From Onchocerca lupi (Eukaryota; Nematoda; Chromadorea; Rhabditida; Onchocercidae), in the NCBI GenBank assembly GCA_028564675.1, contig JAOVVO010000173.1, forward strand, positions 62,001-126,000: a stretch of DNA of 64,000 bases. Direction: 5' to 3'. Below are positions 26,281 to 39,900 of the stretch, in pieces. Numbering within the stretch: position 1 is the first letter of the stretch; each line of letters begins with the position of its first letter. The translations under genes were made by a program, and so were the position numbers. The notes under the pieces were generated by a model that was given only the letters and a program-made list of their open reading frames with translations, did no database searches and was not told the origin of the DNA.

Positions 26281-27046
26281 TTATGTTGCAGTACCGTGAC
26301 CGTGTTTAGCAAGTTCATCTCTGAAATAAAACCGATGAAGAATCTCAAATGGCAATGAACTGTTTCGTATATTATATCCAGTGTTAAAAGTTCTAGCAAC
26401 TTCAGAAACTAATAAAGTATAGAAAAAATTAACATTTTACAAGAAACAAACCTTAGCTGTTTGGCAAAATCATTCTCGTTCGCTTCATCATCCCAGTTGT
26501 CTTCCCAGACATTCAGTTCCTGTAACGAGCACGATTTGCAGAAAATTCGTTTGAATTTTATTTGAGACAAAAAAAAAAAATTACCGTAGAAAAATAAATG
26601 GAAATTTCCGGATTTTTTTTAATACATAGAATTCGAATATAACACCAATCGAATTCTATCCATACTTCGTAACTAGTAATTAGCATCTCATATTTCACAA
26701 TTAGGAGAGAAATTAGAAAAAACATTTCCTTCAGAATACGGATACGTCATTTATCAACTGCCGGGCACGAAATGTTTTAGATTATCAAACAGTTGAAGTA
26801 AAAGATAGATACTATAAGCACAAAAAAGCTCGGAGCCCATCAGCTGTACACTACAAATCAACAACTTGCTGAAAGTAAATATACACACTCAAAATATGCA
26901 ACTATCCGAACCTCTTCATCTTCCGCACCCTCCTTAGTTTGCCAGTCTTGCTGGGGGAATTCTTCGAATTCGTCATCTTCTTCAATATGTGTTTCCATTT
27001 TCTGTTGGCTATCTTCCGGCTTGCTTTTGTTTTTGCCTTCTGTCAT
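26281..27046 (-). CDS. dss-1: DSS1/SEM1, 26S proteasome lid and BRCA2-binding peptide
   Basis: Small acidic intrinsically disordered protein that is part of the proteasome lid and also binds BRCA2 and mRNA-export complexes. Exons on the minus strand: 27046-26912, 26519-26452, 26320-26281, all in phase, 80 residues against about 70 in human. The two conserved acidic patches are present: EEDDEFEEFPQQDW and VWEDNWDDEANENDFAKQLR. The protein ends with a short basic and polar tail (DELAKHGHGTAT). The N-terminal leader is Lys, Glu and Gln-rich. It lies 597 bp downstream of mrpl-45 on the same strand, a spacing that would allow co-transcription but does not prove it. Confidence 0.95.
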
Positions 27047-27643
27047 TGTTAAATTCTTTGTGACTTCCAAATTCAGTTCCGATCTATAGAATACTAATTC
27101 AATAATTAAACTTGACAATAAATCGTATTTCCAAGTTAGGAAGAGCTCCAAAAATACGTGCTTGCAATATCTAAGCTTGAATTCTTGCAATGATCAAGTA
27201 CACATACACTCCATTTAAGAAATTTTATTAGATAAGAACCGCTTGATGACGAGTAAAGGTACCAAGTTCCAAGTTACTGCTAATATATTCCGTACAGTTT
27301 TTTCGTACCTTAGGAGAAAAAACGCATTCATCCCATAGACTATATGTAAAAAATTGAAATATAACAAAAGTCTTAACAACAGCGAATGAAGTCCATGGAA
27401 ACGAGTATTAAATAGCATTTTACAAAGAACAAATCTCTTCACAGAATGAACTGAAAATTTTATTTCATTTAGTAAACGATTTTAACACATCACATTTTTT
27501 CAAATATGTAAATACATTAACTTTCGCACTTTTCTACATCACATCAGCGATATAAAACTACAACATTCAAGAGTCGAACTCCTTTTCGGACAATTCGTCC
27601 CAGCAATATTGTAACAGTTATAGCTTAGAGTCGAAATTAAACA

Positions 27644-30133
27644 TCACTTTTCTTCAGGTATCGGCAACTCTCGACCACCACCTAATTTGAGCGGTTGTCT
27701 GGTCTGGATCCGTAAATGCTCCTGAGAGATCTTTGTTTGTCTGCAAATAATATCTACTGCTTTTTGATTTCATGCAGAAAGAAACACTGTCCAATTGTAC
27801 CGAGAATTTAATTATCTACAAATTCATACGAACACTAACTTGGGCAAATCTCGCTTGGGCTTTATCCATTCTGGATAAACTTTGTCGTGCAATCTCCAAG
27901 TACCGTCAAGGCTAGCAATATGATTCTCGAATACTACATATTCCAATACTGGTTTCGCTTCATATTCTGTTCCAAGTATCAATCTACCAAAACGATCGTA
28001 AAGCGCAATTTTCTGCAAGATCAATTCTGATTTAACTGTTTCCAACTCAAAAAATTCATGTTTTCCCTTCATTAAGGAAAGCAGCCAGGAATACAGAAAA
28101 TAATGCTAACCAAAATTAAATAAAAACAATAAATATAATACCTGCATTGTATGCATTCGAACAATGATCTGAGCGATATCATTTCCAGATTGATGTGGGA
28201 AATCAGCACAACGAACAGATACAACGCGTGATGGTTCAATATGTTTCATTAATTCCCATATTACTGAACCAGTTTCTACATCCGGCCACATTTTCTGCAA
28301 CAGAAAAACACTGTATCTGGATGAATATGCAAAATAAATCAAAGAAACCATCAGAAGAAAAATAAACATACTTTCCCTAAATTCCTTTACATAATTTTTA
28401 CAATGCAGTAAAATCACTCAAATAAGTAATGACGCATTATTTATTATATGAAAAGGCAAACCGAAATATTAAAAAGGTATAGAAAAAGCAAGTAAATGTA
28501 AATGTGATTGGAAATTATGGATCGTTGAAATGAGCTTCGACGAAAAATTCCGAATGATTAGATAAGGGATGTGGAAGAAAATGGAAATAGAAATATTCGA
28601 GTCCAAAACAGAAGAGAAGAGCAAAAAACTTGTGAAATTGTATTGCTAAAATTTGCAAGTAGAGAGAAATGAATAGTGATATTAAATGAAGAATATAAAC
28701 CAGAAATTCTAATATCTTCACAAAAACATCAAATCGCTTACCCCAAAAGCAGCTTCTGTTATATATTTTTGTAATGCGGTCTTATCACGAGCCATCAAAG
28801 CTCTGTGAGCTTCAACATAAATTTCATCAGCAGCAGCCGGAAAAGTCTGAAAAATACGATGACTTCAAAAATCAAACATTTTTATGTCATGTTTCATTTT
28901 TGTCCAGTCTTAAACACACTACTCATTAGAATTAGTAGTACAAATAAATTCTTACAATTCGACTTGTTACTTTCTGAATTCAGACTTACCTTAACACTGA
29001 AATTTTCAAATCCCTTTCTTTTTCGTATTCTTTTTGTGCCATGCTTGTAGTTAAAATATCTGGAAATGACAAGAAATTTCGGAAAATTAATAATAAATCC
29101 AAACAGCTAAGCGGCATTCAGACTAACAAGCAATATAAATCTAATATTAAAATTTATCGCAATAAAGTACGTAACATAGCTTTCACACATGCTGCATTAG
29201 TAATAAGCCAAAAAATGACAAACTTATGTTGATATGCCGTAAACCGTCCTTCTTCCGCTCTTAATAGCGCGTATTCCAAGGACTCTTTCTTTTCGTGGAA
29301 TTCTGGAGGAAATAAGAAAGGAAAACCTAATAGTTTCAATGGATTTTTTCGAAAAATAGTATAAGGATTATCCATTGAAGGTTCTTCTCTCGGAACAAAA
29401 GGGTCCATTACTTGATCTAAAACAATATATCTCAAGTTCAAGAAAACTTCAGAAAAACATTATAGCTCCAACTGTCTCTTTATCATTTATTCCGCTCTGC
29501 TCATCACAAAAACAAAGTATATAAGTATAATGTTTGTTTAAGGAAAAAATTCCCGGAAAAACTAACAACAAGAGCTGAAAGTCACTTGAAATTCTTTCCA
29601 TGTCTGAGGTGTAACGTCTCTATACGGATTGATTCCTTTTTTTAGCAAAATAAGTCGCAAATCCAATGGACTCATTTTCTGCTTCTTTTCTTGCATATCA
29701 TCATCTGGTAATTCGATGTTGAAATTCTTCTTAGCGCGAAGCTACAAATTAAATTATTAATTTGTCGATAACAATGGAACGAATGAAAATGTGGGAGATA
29801 GAGCAATAATTATCTCTGTTAATTTCCAGATGATATGTCTTTCTGTTGAAAATGATATATCGAATTTGTCATTTTCCTTTTCTTATTTTCCTCCGTTGTA
29901 CCTATCATTGATTGCATTCAAAAAGAGTTTACCCGAGAAAATTTCCTTTCATTCATGTGTGTGTTCCGGTTAGCTTTGTGCTTGTTCGAGCGTTGAATGC
30001 CGAGAAAGAGTCGTAGGTTATGGCGTTCTTTATGATGATGGACATGGCAAGAAAGAACTAAAACAGGACTGACTGGAACGATGAAAACTGGGTAGATTAA
30101 TCGATGCAAGCAACTGTATGTTTTTTGCAACAT
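27644..30133 (-). CDS. mrpl-45: Mitochondrial ribosomal protein L45 (TIM44-like fold)
   Basis: Large-subunit mitoribosome protein with a TIM44-like domain; its family helps anchor the mitoribosome to the inner membrane. Minus-strand exons: 30133-29933, 29741-29570, 29416-29224, 29059-28990, 28846-28742, 28294-28142, 28012-27840, 27740-27644, about 387 residues, longer than human MRPL45 (about 306). Diagnostic pieces are FPAAADEIYVEAHRALMARD, IEPSRVVSVRCADFP, QIIVRMHTMQKIALYDRFGR, VLEYVVFENH and GTWRLHDKVYPEW. The first exon is a basic, hydrophobic mitochondrial leader starting three bases after CATTTCAG, a likely trans-splice site. The donor of exon 2 (29569, GTTGTT) is weak and was chosen because a GTGACT donor at 29585 would put a stop in the next exon. 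Confidence 0.88.
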
Positions 30134-30139
30134 TACCTG

Positions 30140-33100
30140 AAATGAAAGCAAAGATTTGTTTACCGTTATTCCAACTTTAACTTAATGAAAATTCGAATAT
30201 AGTCACGAAATATCCTGCTTTTTAGCACATAAACCCAACAACAGAACTAACTTCTTTGTCTCTCTTATCTTTCATCTCGTTGAAGCTACCAAAAAGATTT
30301 CTAATTACTGAGTTACCTAATGAGTTTGCCATAAATAATATCTATTTTTGGCCGATCTGAATACCAAAACAACGAATTGCTAGAAGAGATGATGCAATGC
30401 TAAACATCCGAGAAATTATGGGTCTTGATTCCGTGACGACTTATTGGATTTAAAGAAATTTCGTAAAATTCAGCAACAAAAACCATAAATAACGCCATAA
30501 CTTATCTCTCCATTATTTCTGCAAAGTACGGGCAATATGGCTGCAAGATATCATGAATTTCTAAAGAGAGTGTATGCAGAATTCATATGCTACTGGTTCT
30601 TTCGTGATGTTATCCCGAGATATGCCGGGTGTTTTTTCTACTAGCTGATGATGCACTTGATCAGCAGCAACATTGCATATTTTACTCCTGACACTTAATA
30701 AATCTATAAATCGATTTTACAATGCTTCTGAGTAAAAGACTGTGTTGAGGTGATAAGTGACAGGTATGGATACTGAGAATGGCTGAAGTTAATAATATCC
30801 TGAAAAGTTAAAAAATAGTGTTGGGATATATAAATTGTTATCAATAGTAGATTATCACATCAATATAATTCCATCCCTTCTCCTCTGATGTTTCACTTCC
30901 GAAGGCTTTGGGGAAGATGTGACCTTTGCGTAGTTCATAGTTCATTTTTATCCATTCTATCATGGGATGGATGAAAATGAAGTAAGGTTATTGACAAAGA
31001 TGAACCTTACCTGCTGACCACTTCATTATGCTAAATTTGGGGTCTCTGAAGTTGTAATCCTGTCTCAAATATATTATGAATATTAATATGAAATATTATG
31101 CTAAATTTGAAATCATCTGAAATTGTTCTATCTTCTCGTCTAGTCTAATGAGTAAAAGCAAATTGAATTCAGAGAATGTTTAAGATATGATCATAGAGCG
31201 TTATGTAAATGTTAGATTGGTTTAACAAGAGTGAGAATCTCGAATATTTCAAAAGTTCAAACTGTACTTGAAGAGTAAAATAACTTTTCTATATTTTTTG
31301 CATGAGACTATTCTAAATTTATCAAACTAGATGAGAGATAGAGAAACTCAAAACTATAATCCAATAAAGAAACAATATAGATAACATGTTGGGTACTCAT
31401 GGAAGATGAAGTAATTCGATGGAACTTGAAGAGACTGTTGAGGTTTTTTAAGTTAGGAACAGATATTCATCATCTTCAAGGAGATACATAATGAATTGAG
31501 GAAATTAGTAATGTTCAGATGTTACTCTAGAAATGCTCTTTATACCTCTGAGAGCAAAAATAAATACGAAACATAGTTCAGCTGAAATGGGGTCATAATT
31601 ATAAAGATCGGTACAGAACTGGACTATTGACATTGTGTGACCTTCATGAATTATTAGTGTCTGAGGGTTTCAAGTTATTTTTTTCTTTTTTTTTTTTTGG
31701 GAGGAAAAAAGTTATGGAAAAATTAATATAAGCTGGTGTTGATCATGTGGAGTTTTTTGATCTTCGTTATCCTCATCCTTATTTCGTAAATTTTATCGCT
31801 GTCGCGATAAAAACACTTGGAGCAGGTGATGAGCAAGGTTTGCAAGAATTAAATGCTTTTGAACTGGTGGAATTATATATCGGCGGACACGATTAAGTCA
31901 GTCAGGAATGAAGGCTAATGAAGAGGTTGTGGTATTGGATTCGCCCCATGGGATTGGATAACAAATTTATAGGAAGTCTCCTTTTCCATTCTAAAGACTG
32001 AAATGGGTATTACGTAACCAAGTTGTTAACACAGGAACTTGTATTTGTAAATGATTTTTACATACTATTTTCATTAATTGTTCTGCAGCATTCTCGAGAC
32101 TGAGAGTGATCATTGTAAATGTGCGCAAAACAATCAAACTTTATGAAATGCGACGGGTTATTGCTGAAAAAATGGAATATCGGATCGCAAACGGAGCAAA
32201 GGGACGTAAAGAAAATGCTTTTCTTGTCATCTTCTCATCGTCGTTGGTTGGGAAATGGCCACTAAGTAAATTGGATTTGCTTTTTAATGACAACATCTCT
32301 TATATGAAGAGATATGAAGGAGCAAAGGAGAAGAGTACAATGAGCACATACAACTCGCTTCATTTTACTCTTCCCACAAACTATAACACTTTAGAAATTT
32401 CCAATTTTCCGCCTATTATTTGTACCAAAAAGAATGATGGATTACTGGAATGCACGGAATAATTTAGTGCCGACAAATTATTTTTTTTATCTCCGTACTG
32501 TACTTTTTTAAATGCTATAAATTGTGTTTGGCATAGTGGATAACGGAGAAAAATTCAATTTGACTCCTTTCTACTCTTCAAGAGTCTACTTCTGTCGGTG
32601 AAGTGAGCTTGCTTTTCCTGTCTCTTTAACTACTTTTCTTACTATCATTTTCCTATTTGGAATTTATTTTGCTATTCGAAATTACATCTCATAAAATTTC
32701 AATGATTTTCTCATATAAAAAAAGCATTTTATTCATATTGTTTGCTTTTTGGCTTCATCAGACTTATTGTTTTATTCGAAAGGTACCATTACGTAAGTTT
32801 TAAAATTATTTGAAATCTGTTAGAAATTCTTAGCTACTCATTCATTATATGATTCGTTCGTCGTAGAACTGAATGAACCATCGAACGACCGGCAGTTAAA
32901 ATAGAAAAAGTTTGAAATAATGCTCAAAAACTTTTCTCCATTTTCATTAACTATTATTTATTAGGAGAGAATAGAAATACATATGTTTATGAAGATAGAA
33001 TACAAAAAATGTGGAGTTAAAAAACCAAATTTCTGGACTCACAGCTTTTGCCTGTAAATTGTTCCTACAAATTTTAAAGATATGTACCGAATTTCAAAAT

Positions 33101-33931
33101 ATACGACAGGTTCACGAATTCTAATAAAAAATTCCAAAAAACTTGAGGTGCCTTCATAAACACCAGTGAGCTGGATAACACTACTGCAGCGATAATCCAA
33201 GAAATGCTTCGGTTGGCAGAATTTTGGTTTAACATGGAAGAAAAAAATACGGTAGATGTGGCGCTTGGTGTACGTTACCTTCCCGCAATGCATTCCACCA
33301 CACTTCTTTGGCATTTAGCTGATTTTGGTTTTTAATTTTCTGTTTATCCTTTATATAATTGATTGCTCGATATATTCTAGTCCTTCATGTTTATGGTTTT
33401 ACAGATTAGTCAAAATTACCATATCTTTTATTAAGATCGCGATTTTTTAATGAATTCTGTAGTAATATATACGATAGGTAGGTATACATCATCTGATATG
33501 CTTTTCTTTGCAGTCATAGATATTTGTAGCTTTAAAGAATCAAAACACTGAAGAGACGATCAACACCAATTTGAGTGACATCGAAAAAGGAACTTTTTTG
33601 TTGTTTTAGTCAATGAACAAAATAAATTTTCATCACATGATTAGGTGCAATCAAAAAATCACAGTCTTTAATTTTAGTATGCGATGAACTCAAAATTGGC
33701 TTTATGGTTATGTTAGCTGGTAGTTCGCCCATATCGTTTGGCCTTTATAGTTCGTTGGCGAAACGAATCAAAGTTGGTTTCAGTCAAATTTAATTTAAAC
33801 ATTTCTGGCTATTATTGCTTTAAATATTCCACATGGGCTATTTTTCTCTGCTAAATGCATCATTTTTAGCATTAAAGCAACTTTTTAAGACATGATAATT
33901 GTTAAAATAAGGGTATGACTTGATATCTTAG
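30140..33931. other. Region without a recognised gene
   Basis: Between mrpl-45 and the glutamate receptor. It holds one 118-codon open frame at 32106-32462 and short broken frames near 31740-31920. The missing 5' exons of the receptor (signal peptide and about 100 residues of the amino-terminal domain) must lie here or upstream. Weak candidates follow TTTTAG at 33677 (frame containing KIGFMVMLAGSS) and near 33533-33600. I could not verify either. Confidence 0.4.
32106..32462 (+). other. Unrecognised 118-codon open frame
   Basis: A single uninterrupted frame with a basic N-terminal half (VRKTIKLYEMRRVIAEKMEY, GAKGRKENA) and a polar C-terminal half. It has no signal peptide and no family I recognise. 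Its residues are more varied than random AT-rich frames nearby. Coding status is uncertain; it may be an exon, a relic or chance. Confidence 0.2.
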
Positions 33932-36900
33932 GCTCATTGTTTTCCACAATTAATAAAAATCATCAATTAAAAAATTGGTTGAACAACTTCCCACCAGAAG
34001 TCTTTCAAAAAGATTTTCTCATTCAGATACCGATGATTGACTGGGAGACTTCCGATTTGAGCTCTGATTCGGCATCATCTTTCACAGCATCTGTAAGGCC
34101 TCCTGCTGATGAACTATTAGTGGATTATATCAAAATTAAGCAGTGGCATGAGATTATCTATTTACATGATGGTGCAAATGGTAATATGATTAAGTAATTC
34201 ATCTATGTAAACTTTTCTTTCTTTTCTTGAATCTGAATTATCCCAACATTCTTCAAAGGTGGATTGTAACTTAATTGTCACTCTAAATTGTACTTGAATT
34301 TACTTTTATTTAGAACATAATGTCTGAATTTGAATTCTGATTAAGCCTTTAATTTTTGAAACTCAGCAGGAGAATGTTGTAAGAATACTGAATATTAATA
34401 ATTTGAATTGCAAATAAATATTTTTTCAGCGGAACGAAGTCTTACTGCAATATATAAATATATGGAAAAAAATAATCCATTCTATGCCCTGCAGATCAAT
34501 AGCTATCGTATTCCTGAAGATGAGGAATACTTCCGAGAATTTCTCAATAATTTTCATATGCAAAATTTTAACTTCGTTGATTCAAGGTGTTAACTAACAA
34601 AATCTAAGCCATAATACATAGAATCGCTAAAAGCAAGATATTGATATAATTAATTGTGTGGAAGTGTTGGAATTTTATAACAGTTTCTTTCTGACCCATC
34701 ATAAAAGTGAAGACATCCTTATGGTCATTAATATGAATTTTATAAAAGAGAATTGATAATTTGTTTGATATTCATCCGATTTAAGAGATCGTAGGATTAA
34801 CTAATCTGCAATTTATGGCATAAAATGAAGTTAATATCATTGCCATAATTAATTGTTTTCCAGATCTTTGAATGTAGTAGTGGATATTTCGAATAGTTAT
34901 CGTATCCGAGCATTTTTGCAGTCACTGAAAGAAAGTATACTTGTTAAAAAGCAATATAATTATGTGTTTGCTAATTTCGTAAGTGCAATAAATTTAAATA
35001 GATTTGGATTTTTGCCATTTTTTTATTGCAAAAGATTTTTATACTTATTGACAGGAATTGGATGAAAATGATCTGGATGCCTTCCATTATACTCTTATTA
35101 ATATTACAGCTTTTTTAATATGTGATCGATATAATCAACGTTTAAAGTAAGTTTCAAAAAAGTTTCAGTACTTTAACTATTGTCGGTTTAAGCTTATTCA
35201 GGCGATAACAGAATCAAATCAGCAGCTAGTCATATCAGTTATAATCACAGTATTAATAATAAATAAAAACTGCCTCAAGCATTTTTAAATTTTTACGGAA
35301 AATTCCATTAATTAATGAAACAATTTCATCCAGTTTTTATTTATTACAACAATATCTGTTTTGAATGTCATGCAAAGCTTTTCTAAAGAAATGATGATAA
35401 TCTCAGCCCGCCTTTCAATTTATCGATTATAAGGAGGATTAGACTAAAAAATTCGAAACTTGGTTGTGAAGCATTTTTTTTAATAGTGTTTCCATGAAGC
35501 AAACATTAAGCTGTGCTAGATTTGATTACATTTGCAAGTTTTTTCGAGGGATTCATTTTATCCAGAACTTTATTTTAGCAAGGAAAGAAAAATGTTTATG
35601 CATCATTATGGCAATCGTTTCGTTATGGATGATGTGCCAATACCTGTAAGTCTATCAACTTATCCTCATTTAGTAAACAGTTAAAGCAATTATTTAATCT
35701 TAGCTACGTTTAAAAAGAGATTGGAATTTAAGGAAAGAATGGAAATTCATTAGCGTTTCAAGTTATAATTTATTCCTTTAAATAAAATAAGTAATTGGTG
35801 GATTAGATGGATTCTTTATCAAAGTCATTATTGAGCAAGTTAAGATTAGTTGCGATCGAATTTGAAAGAAAAAAAGATAGCAACTGTATCATCCTTCAAT
35901 AGTTAAAAAATGTTTCAAGCTTAAGAATTAGAAGTAATTTGAATTCATAAGTCATAAAAACTATTTATAGATGAGTGCACTGTTTGCACATGATGCATTG
36001 CTTGTAGCGAGCAATGCAATTGAAATTGTTTTGAAGAGGTATGGCCATGATTTGTTCGCTAATGCATTCAGTCAAAATCAATTGTATAATGCCGGTCAAC
36101 CAGGAATTCAGTGCAGGCGTGACCTGCAGCATGCAACCTCATATTTGATGCCATTCGAATTCGGTGATAAAATTATTGAAGCCATTAGAGAGGTAAAATT
36201 TCATCTCGGAACTCTGTATTCTGTATCAATACGAAAAGAATTCCATATTTATACCAATTTTCAAAATGCAGTGCTTTTTTCAGATAGATCTTTTGTCAGA
36301 ATAAAGAATTTCAAATTTAGAAAGTCAATTTTAAATCAATAATCAAGCCTCTTACTGCCTTCGAGAAAAAAATTTAAATGATAATGTAAGCGGTAAAGAA
36401 GAAGTTATCATTTTTTTAAAAAATATAAATTATAATAGCAACACATCGTTCGTTTTTTTCTATAAATATGAGAAATAGAGGCGACTACCATTCAAGTGAT
36501 TTACATTTAATAGCCAAGTGCCGTTTTCAATTTTCATCTTTTTCCTTTGGATTTATAGAAATACTCCAAGAAATTTTCTCAACAGCAGAGGAATTTAAGT
36601 CATCTGAAAATATTAAATGTACTTGATTCCTAATTAAATTCTATCAGCAAAATGAACGAAAAGATGTATTTGATTTTGAAATATACTCAAAAATAATGGA
36701 ATTGATCTGATCAATAAGTTCATGTCAGAATTTCGAAATTGGGATAAGGTTAAAGAAATCAGTTCTAAATATTTATAGAATATGCTTTGTTAACTCTTGA
36801 TCATAAAAAATTAAAAGAAATCAATTCTTTATAAATCTTAATTTGAAGTTTAATTCAAAAAATTGAATAGTTACTATGCAGTCACAATGTGTAATAAAAT

Positions 36901-39900
36901 ATGCATTCTTGAGTTACTCCAGAAAAATTCAGGTTCAGCAGAAGTGTATAATACTTACAAAAAATACAGAACAATAAACTGAAACAAATATTCGATGAAA
37001 ATTCTCTCCACCATTCGAATTACAGGTAAAACTAGACGAAACAGATGGAACACTTACGGGTCAAATACAGTTTACGAAGTCGTTGATCAGGACGAATTTC
37101 TCAGCAAAAGTAGTTGAAATCAATCCAAGCGGAAGAAGCCTATATAGCGTTCGAAATGTAATTAATTCTTCTTTCTAGTAATAACCTGTTGTACAATAAA
37201 ATTTGAGCTAAAATGAATAACAAAAGTTATAAACGAAAGTTTTTAAATCAACTTTCAGTTTTTGAGAATTTAAAAACGAAAATCAATTCTTGGGAAGATT
37301 GTCACATTTTAGATGTATGACTGGAGACAAGGAAAGGGATTTATAATGAATACGGGTAGTAAGCAGAATTTTCTAAAGGAAGAAACCATCACTCGTCCAC
37401 ATCACCGTCATGTTAAGCTACATATTGTTACGGTCCTGGTAGGTTGTTTGAAAATGAGTCCATTAAGTTTAGTATAATTTATTGTTTTTCAACAAGTTTG
37501 ATTTTCTCGTTTAGTTGAAAAATGGTATTCATTTCATTCAAATTTTTCAAATTTCATTCGGCCATTTATATATTTTTGCATTCTTATCAAGTGCAGGGAA
37601 AAAATCGCTTTATAGAGGAAAGTCAATTAGTATTATAACAATTTTATTTTTGGAAAATTCACAATTAATTGAACAGAGAGATTGTAGGTGAAACCGTTCG
37701 TGATGCTAAAGCGAACGGTTCCTGGTGAACCGACATATGTAGGTAATGATCGTTTCGAAGGATACTGTATCGATTTGATCAGGTTGTTGGCAATGAATAT
37801 CAGCGGTTTTAGTTCTTATGAAATATTCATTGCTGAAGGAAATAAATATGGTCAACGTCAGGATGATGGCTCCTGGGATGGAATGATTGGATATTTGCTC
37901 AACGAGGCATGTCTTAATCTATTTTCTTTGAAAGGAGCTTTCAAAATGTAAATTACTTGGATTATATTACTTTTATCTAAACTGATTCTATGTAGAATAT
38001 TCATAATTGAAGGAATGAAGGTGATTTATTCAGTCATAAATAATGCCCACTTTATTCAACACAAACGGGAAATTGGAATTCTACAAGTAAAAATTCTTAT
38101 CCAGCCATTAAACGCCAAAATTGCATATTGGCACGTTCCGATTCATAGATTTCAAATAACAAGGCATGTCGGAAAAATTTTTTCATGATATGACGGAGAC
38201 GAAATCGTGGTGAAAAAAGTTTATTGAATGACGGAGAAGTGATTTTTCGTCTACGTTACGTTAGATTTATGTTACAAACAATTAAGCAGGCTGTTACCGT
38301 TTATCTGTTTGTCTATTCTTCACTGTTGAGTGAACGATTTAATGTATTTAGTATAAATTGCCATAAATTTCTATAACACACACTTTTCTTCTATGGCTGA
38401 GCGTACAAAAAGAAAAGTTAGAGAAATTAAATTGTTACTATGACAAATTTGTGATAAATCGTCTGAGATTATTGCGAGAGTTCAAATGACCAGTCACAAA
38501 GAAGATAGTGACAGTATGGAGGATTCTAAGATCCATAGATTGATATTAAATGATAGGATAAGAAAAATACTAAGAAAAAGTTTGGTATCCGGAAAATCGC
38601 TTGTAAAAGGGTAAGCAATGCCAACAGATATGCAGACAGCGGATGTTGCTGTAGCACCATTGACCATCAATCAAGCTCGTGAACGCGTTGTTGATTTTTC
38701 GAAACCATTTATGACCACCGGAATCAGTATAATGATTAAGAAACCGGAAAAACAAGAATTCAATGTCTTCTCATTTATGCAACCATTGGGAACGAATATT
38801 TGGTTTCTCATACTATGCTCATATGCTGGAGTAAGTTTTTTGGCATTTTGTTGAAGCATAATTGATCAATTTCAATTACTAATAGCATATTTTGCGACAA
38901 CGGCTAAATATCTTGAAGGATAAGTGGAAAGGAACCATTTGAAAGTTATGCTGAGACAAGAAAATTATTGCCAGTTTAATATTTGATATTAACCGGGTTA
39001 CAATCAATTAGAAACTAGTATATCCAATATGTATTTTATTAAATATCAAAATTATTTTGCTGCTGCTTGAATCATTTCGTAGATCCTTAATGATAATTAG
39101 TTGGTCAATAAGAATGAGTTCTAATCAATGGTTATATTTAAAATAATTTTAGTAATTATTTCAAAATAAGACTGATTCATTTATTTAGATAAATAATAAA
39201 TATATTAAAAGCATTAAAATGATATTCACAACTGTTTTGTCATCTTTAAATTTAAATACTTTTAAGCTAAATCTGCAATCTGCATGAATTTTGAAATTCT
39301 CTCATATTTCATCAGTTTTATTTTCATCTAACAAGCTGTTTTACATTAAAATTTGCATACTCCGATAAATTTTAATTACTTTACCGGCTTTTTTTCTTCT
39401 GAATTTCCAAACATCATTATAGATTAATCAATTTCAGGTATCACTTACCATATTTCTAGTGAGTTCCTTTAGTCCATATGAAACACGTACAGAAGCCGAA
39501 TCACCGACACAACTCTCTTTGTACAATAGCTTATGGTTCACATTATCATCGTTCATGCAGCAGGGTACTGATATATTACCCAGGTAAGTGCTTAAATTAT
39601 TAATTAAGAAACTTTCATGCACTTTCTGTGTTAGAGAAATCTAATAGCGACCATTATTTCATTTTAAGTTTTTATGTAATCAATACACGATCTTATAAAC
39701 ATCTTTCAATTATTATGTCCTATTTTTGATATTAGCCTCGATCCTTCATTTCGTATTAATTGGCTCATTTGTTTCAATTAGGAAATTTGCAAAACGCTCT
39801 CAGTGTAGCAATAGTAGAAGAGAAATTAATTTCCTTTCTTCCCCATATTTATTTTAATGAAATTCCGCATATTTATTTCAATGAAATATGAAAAAATTGA

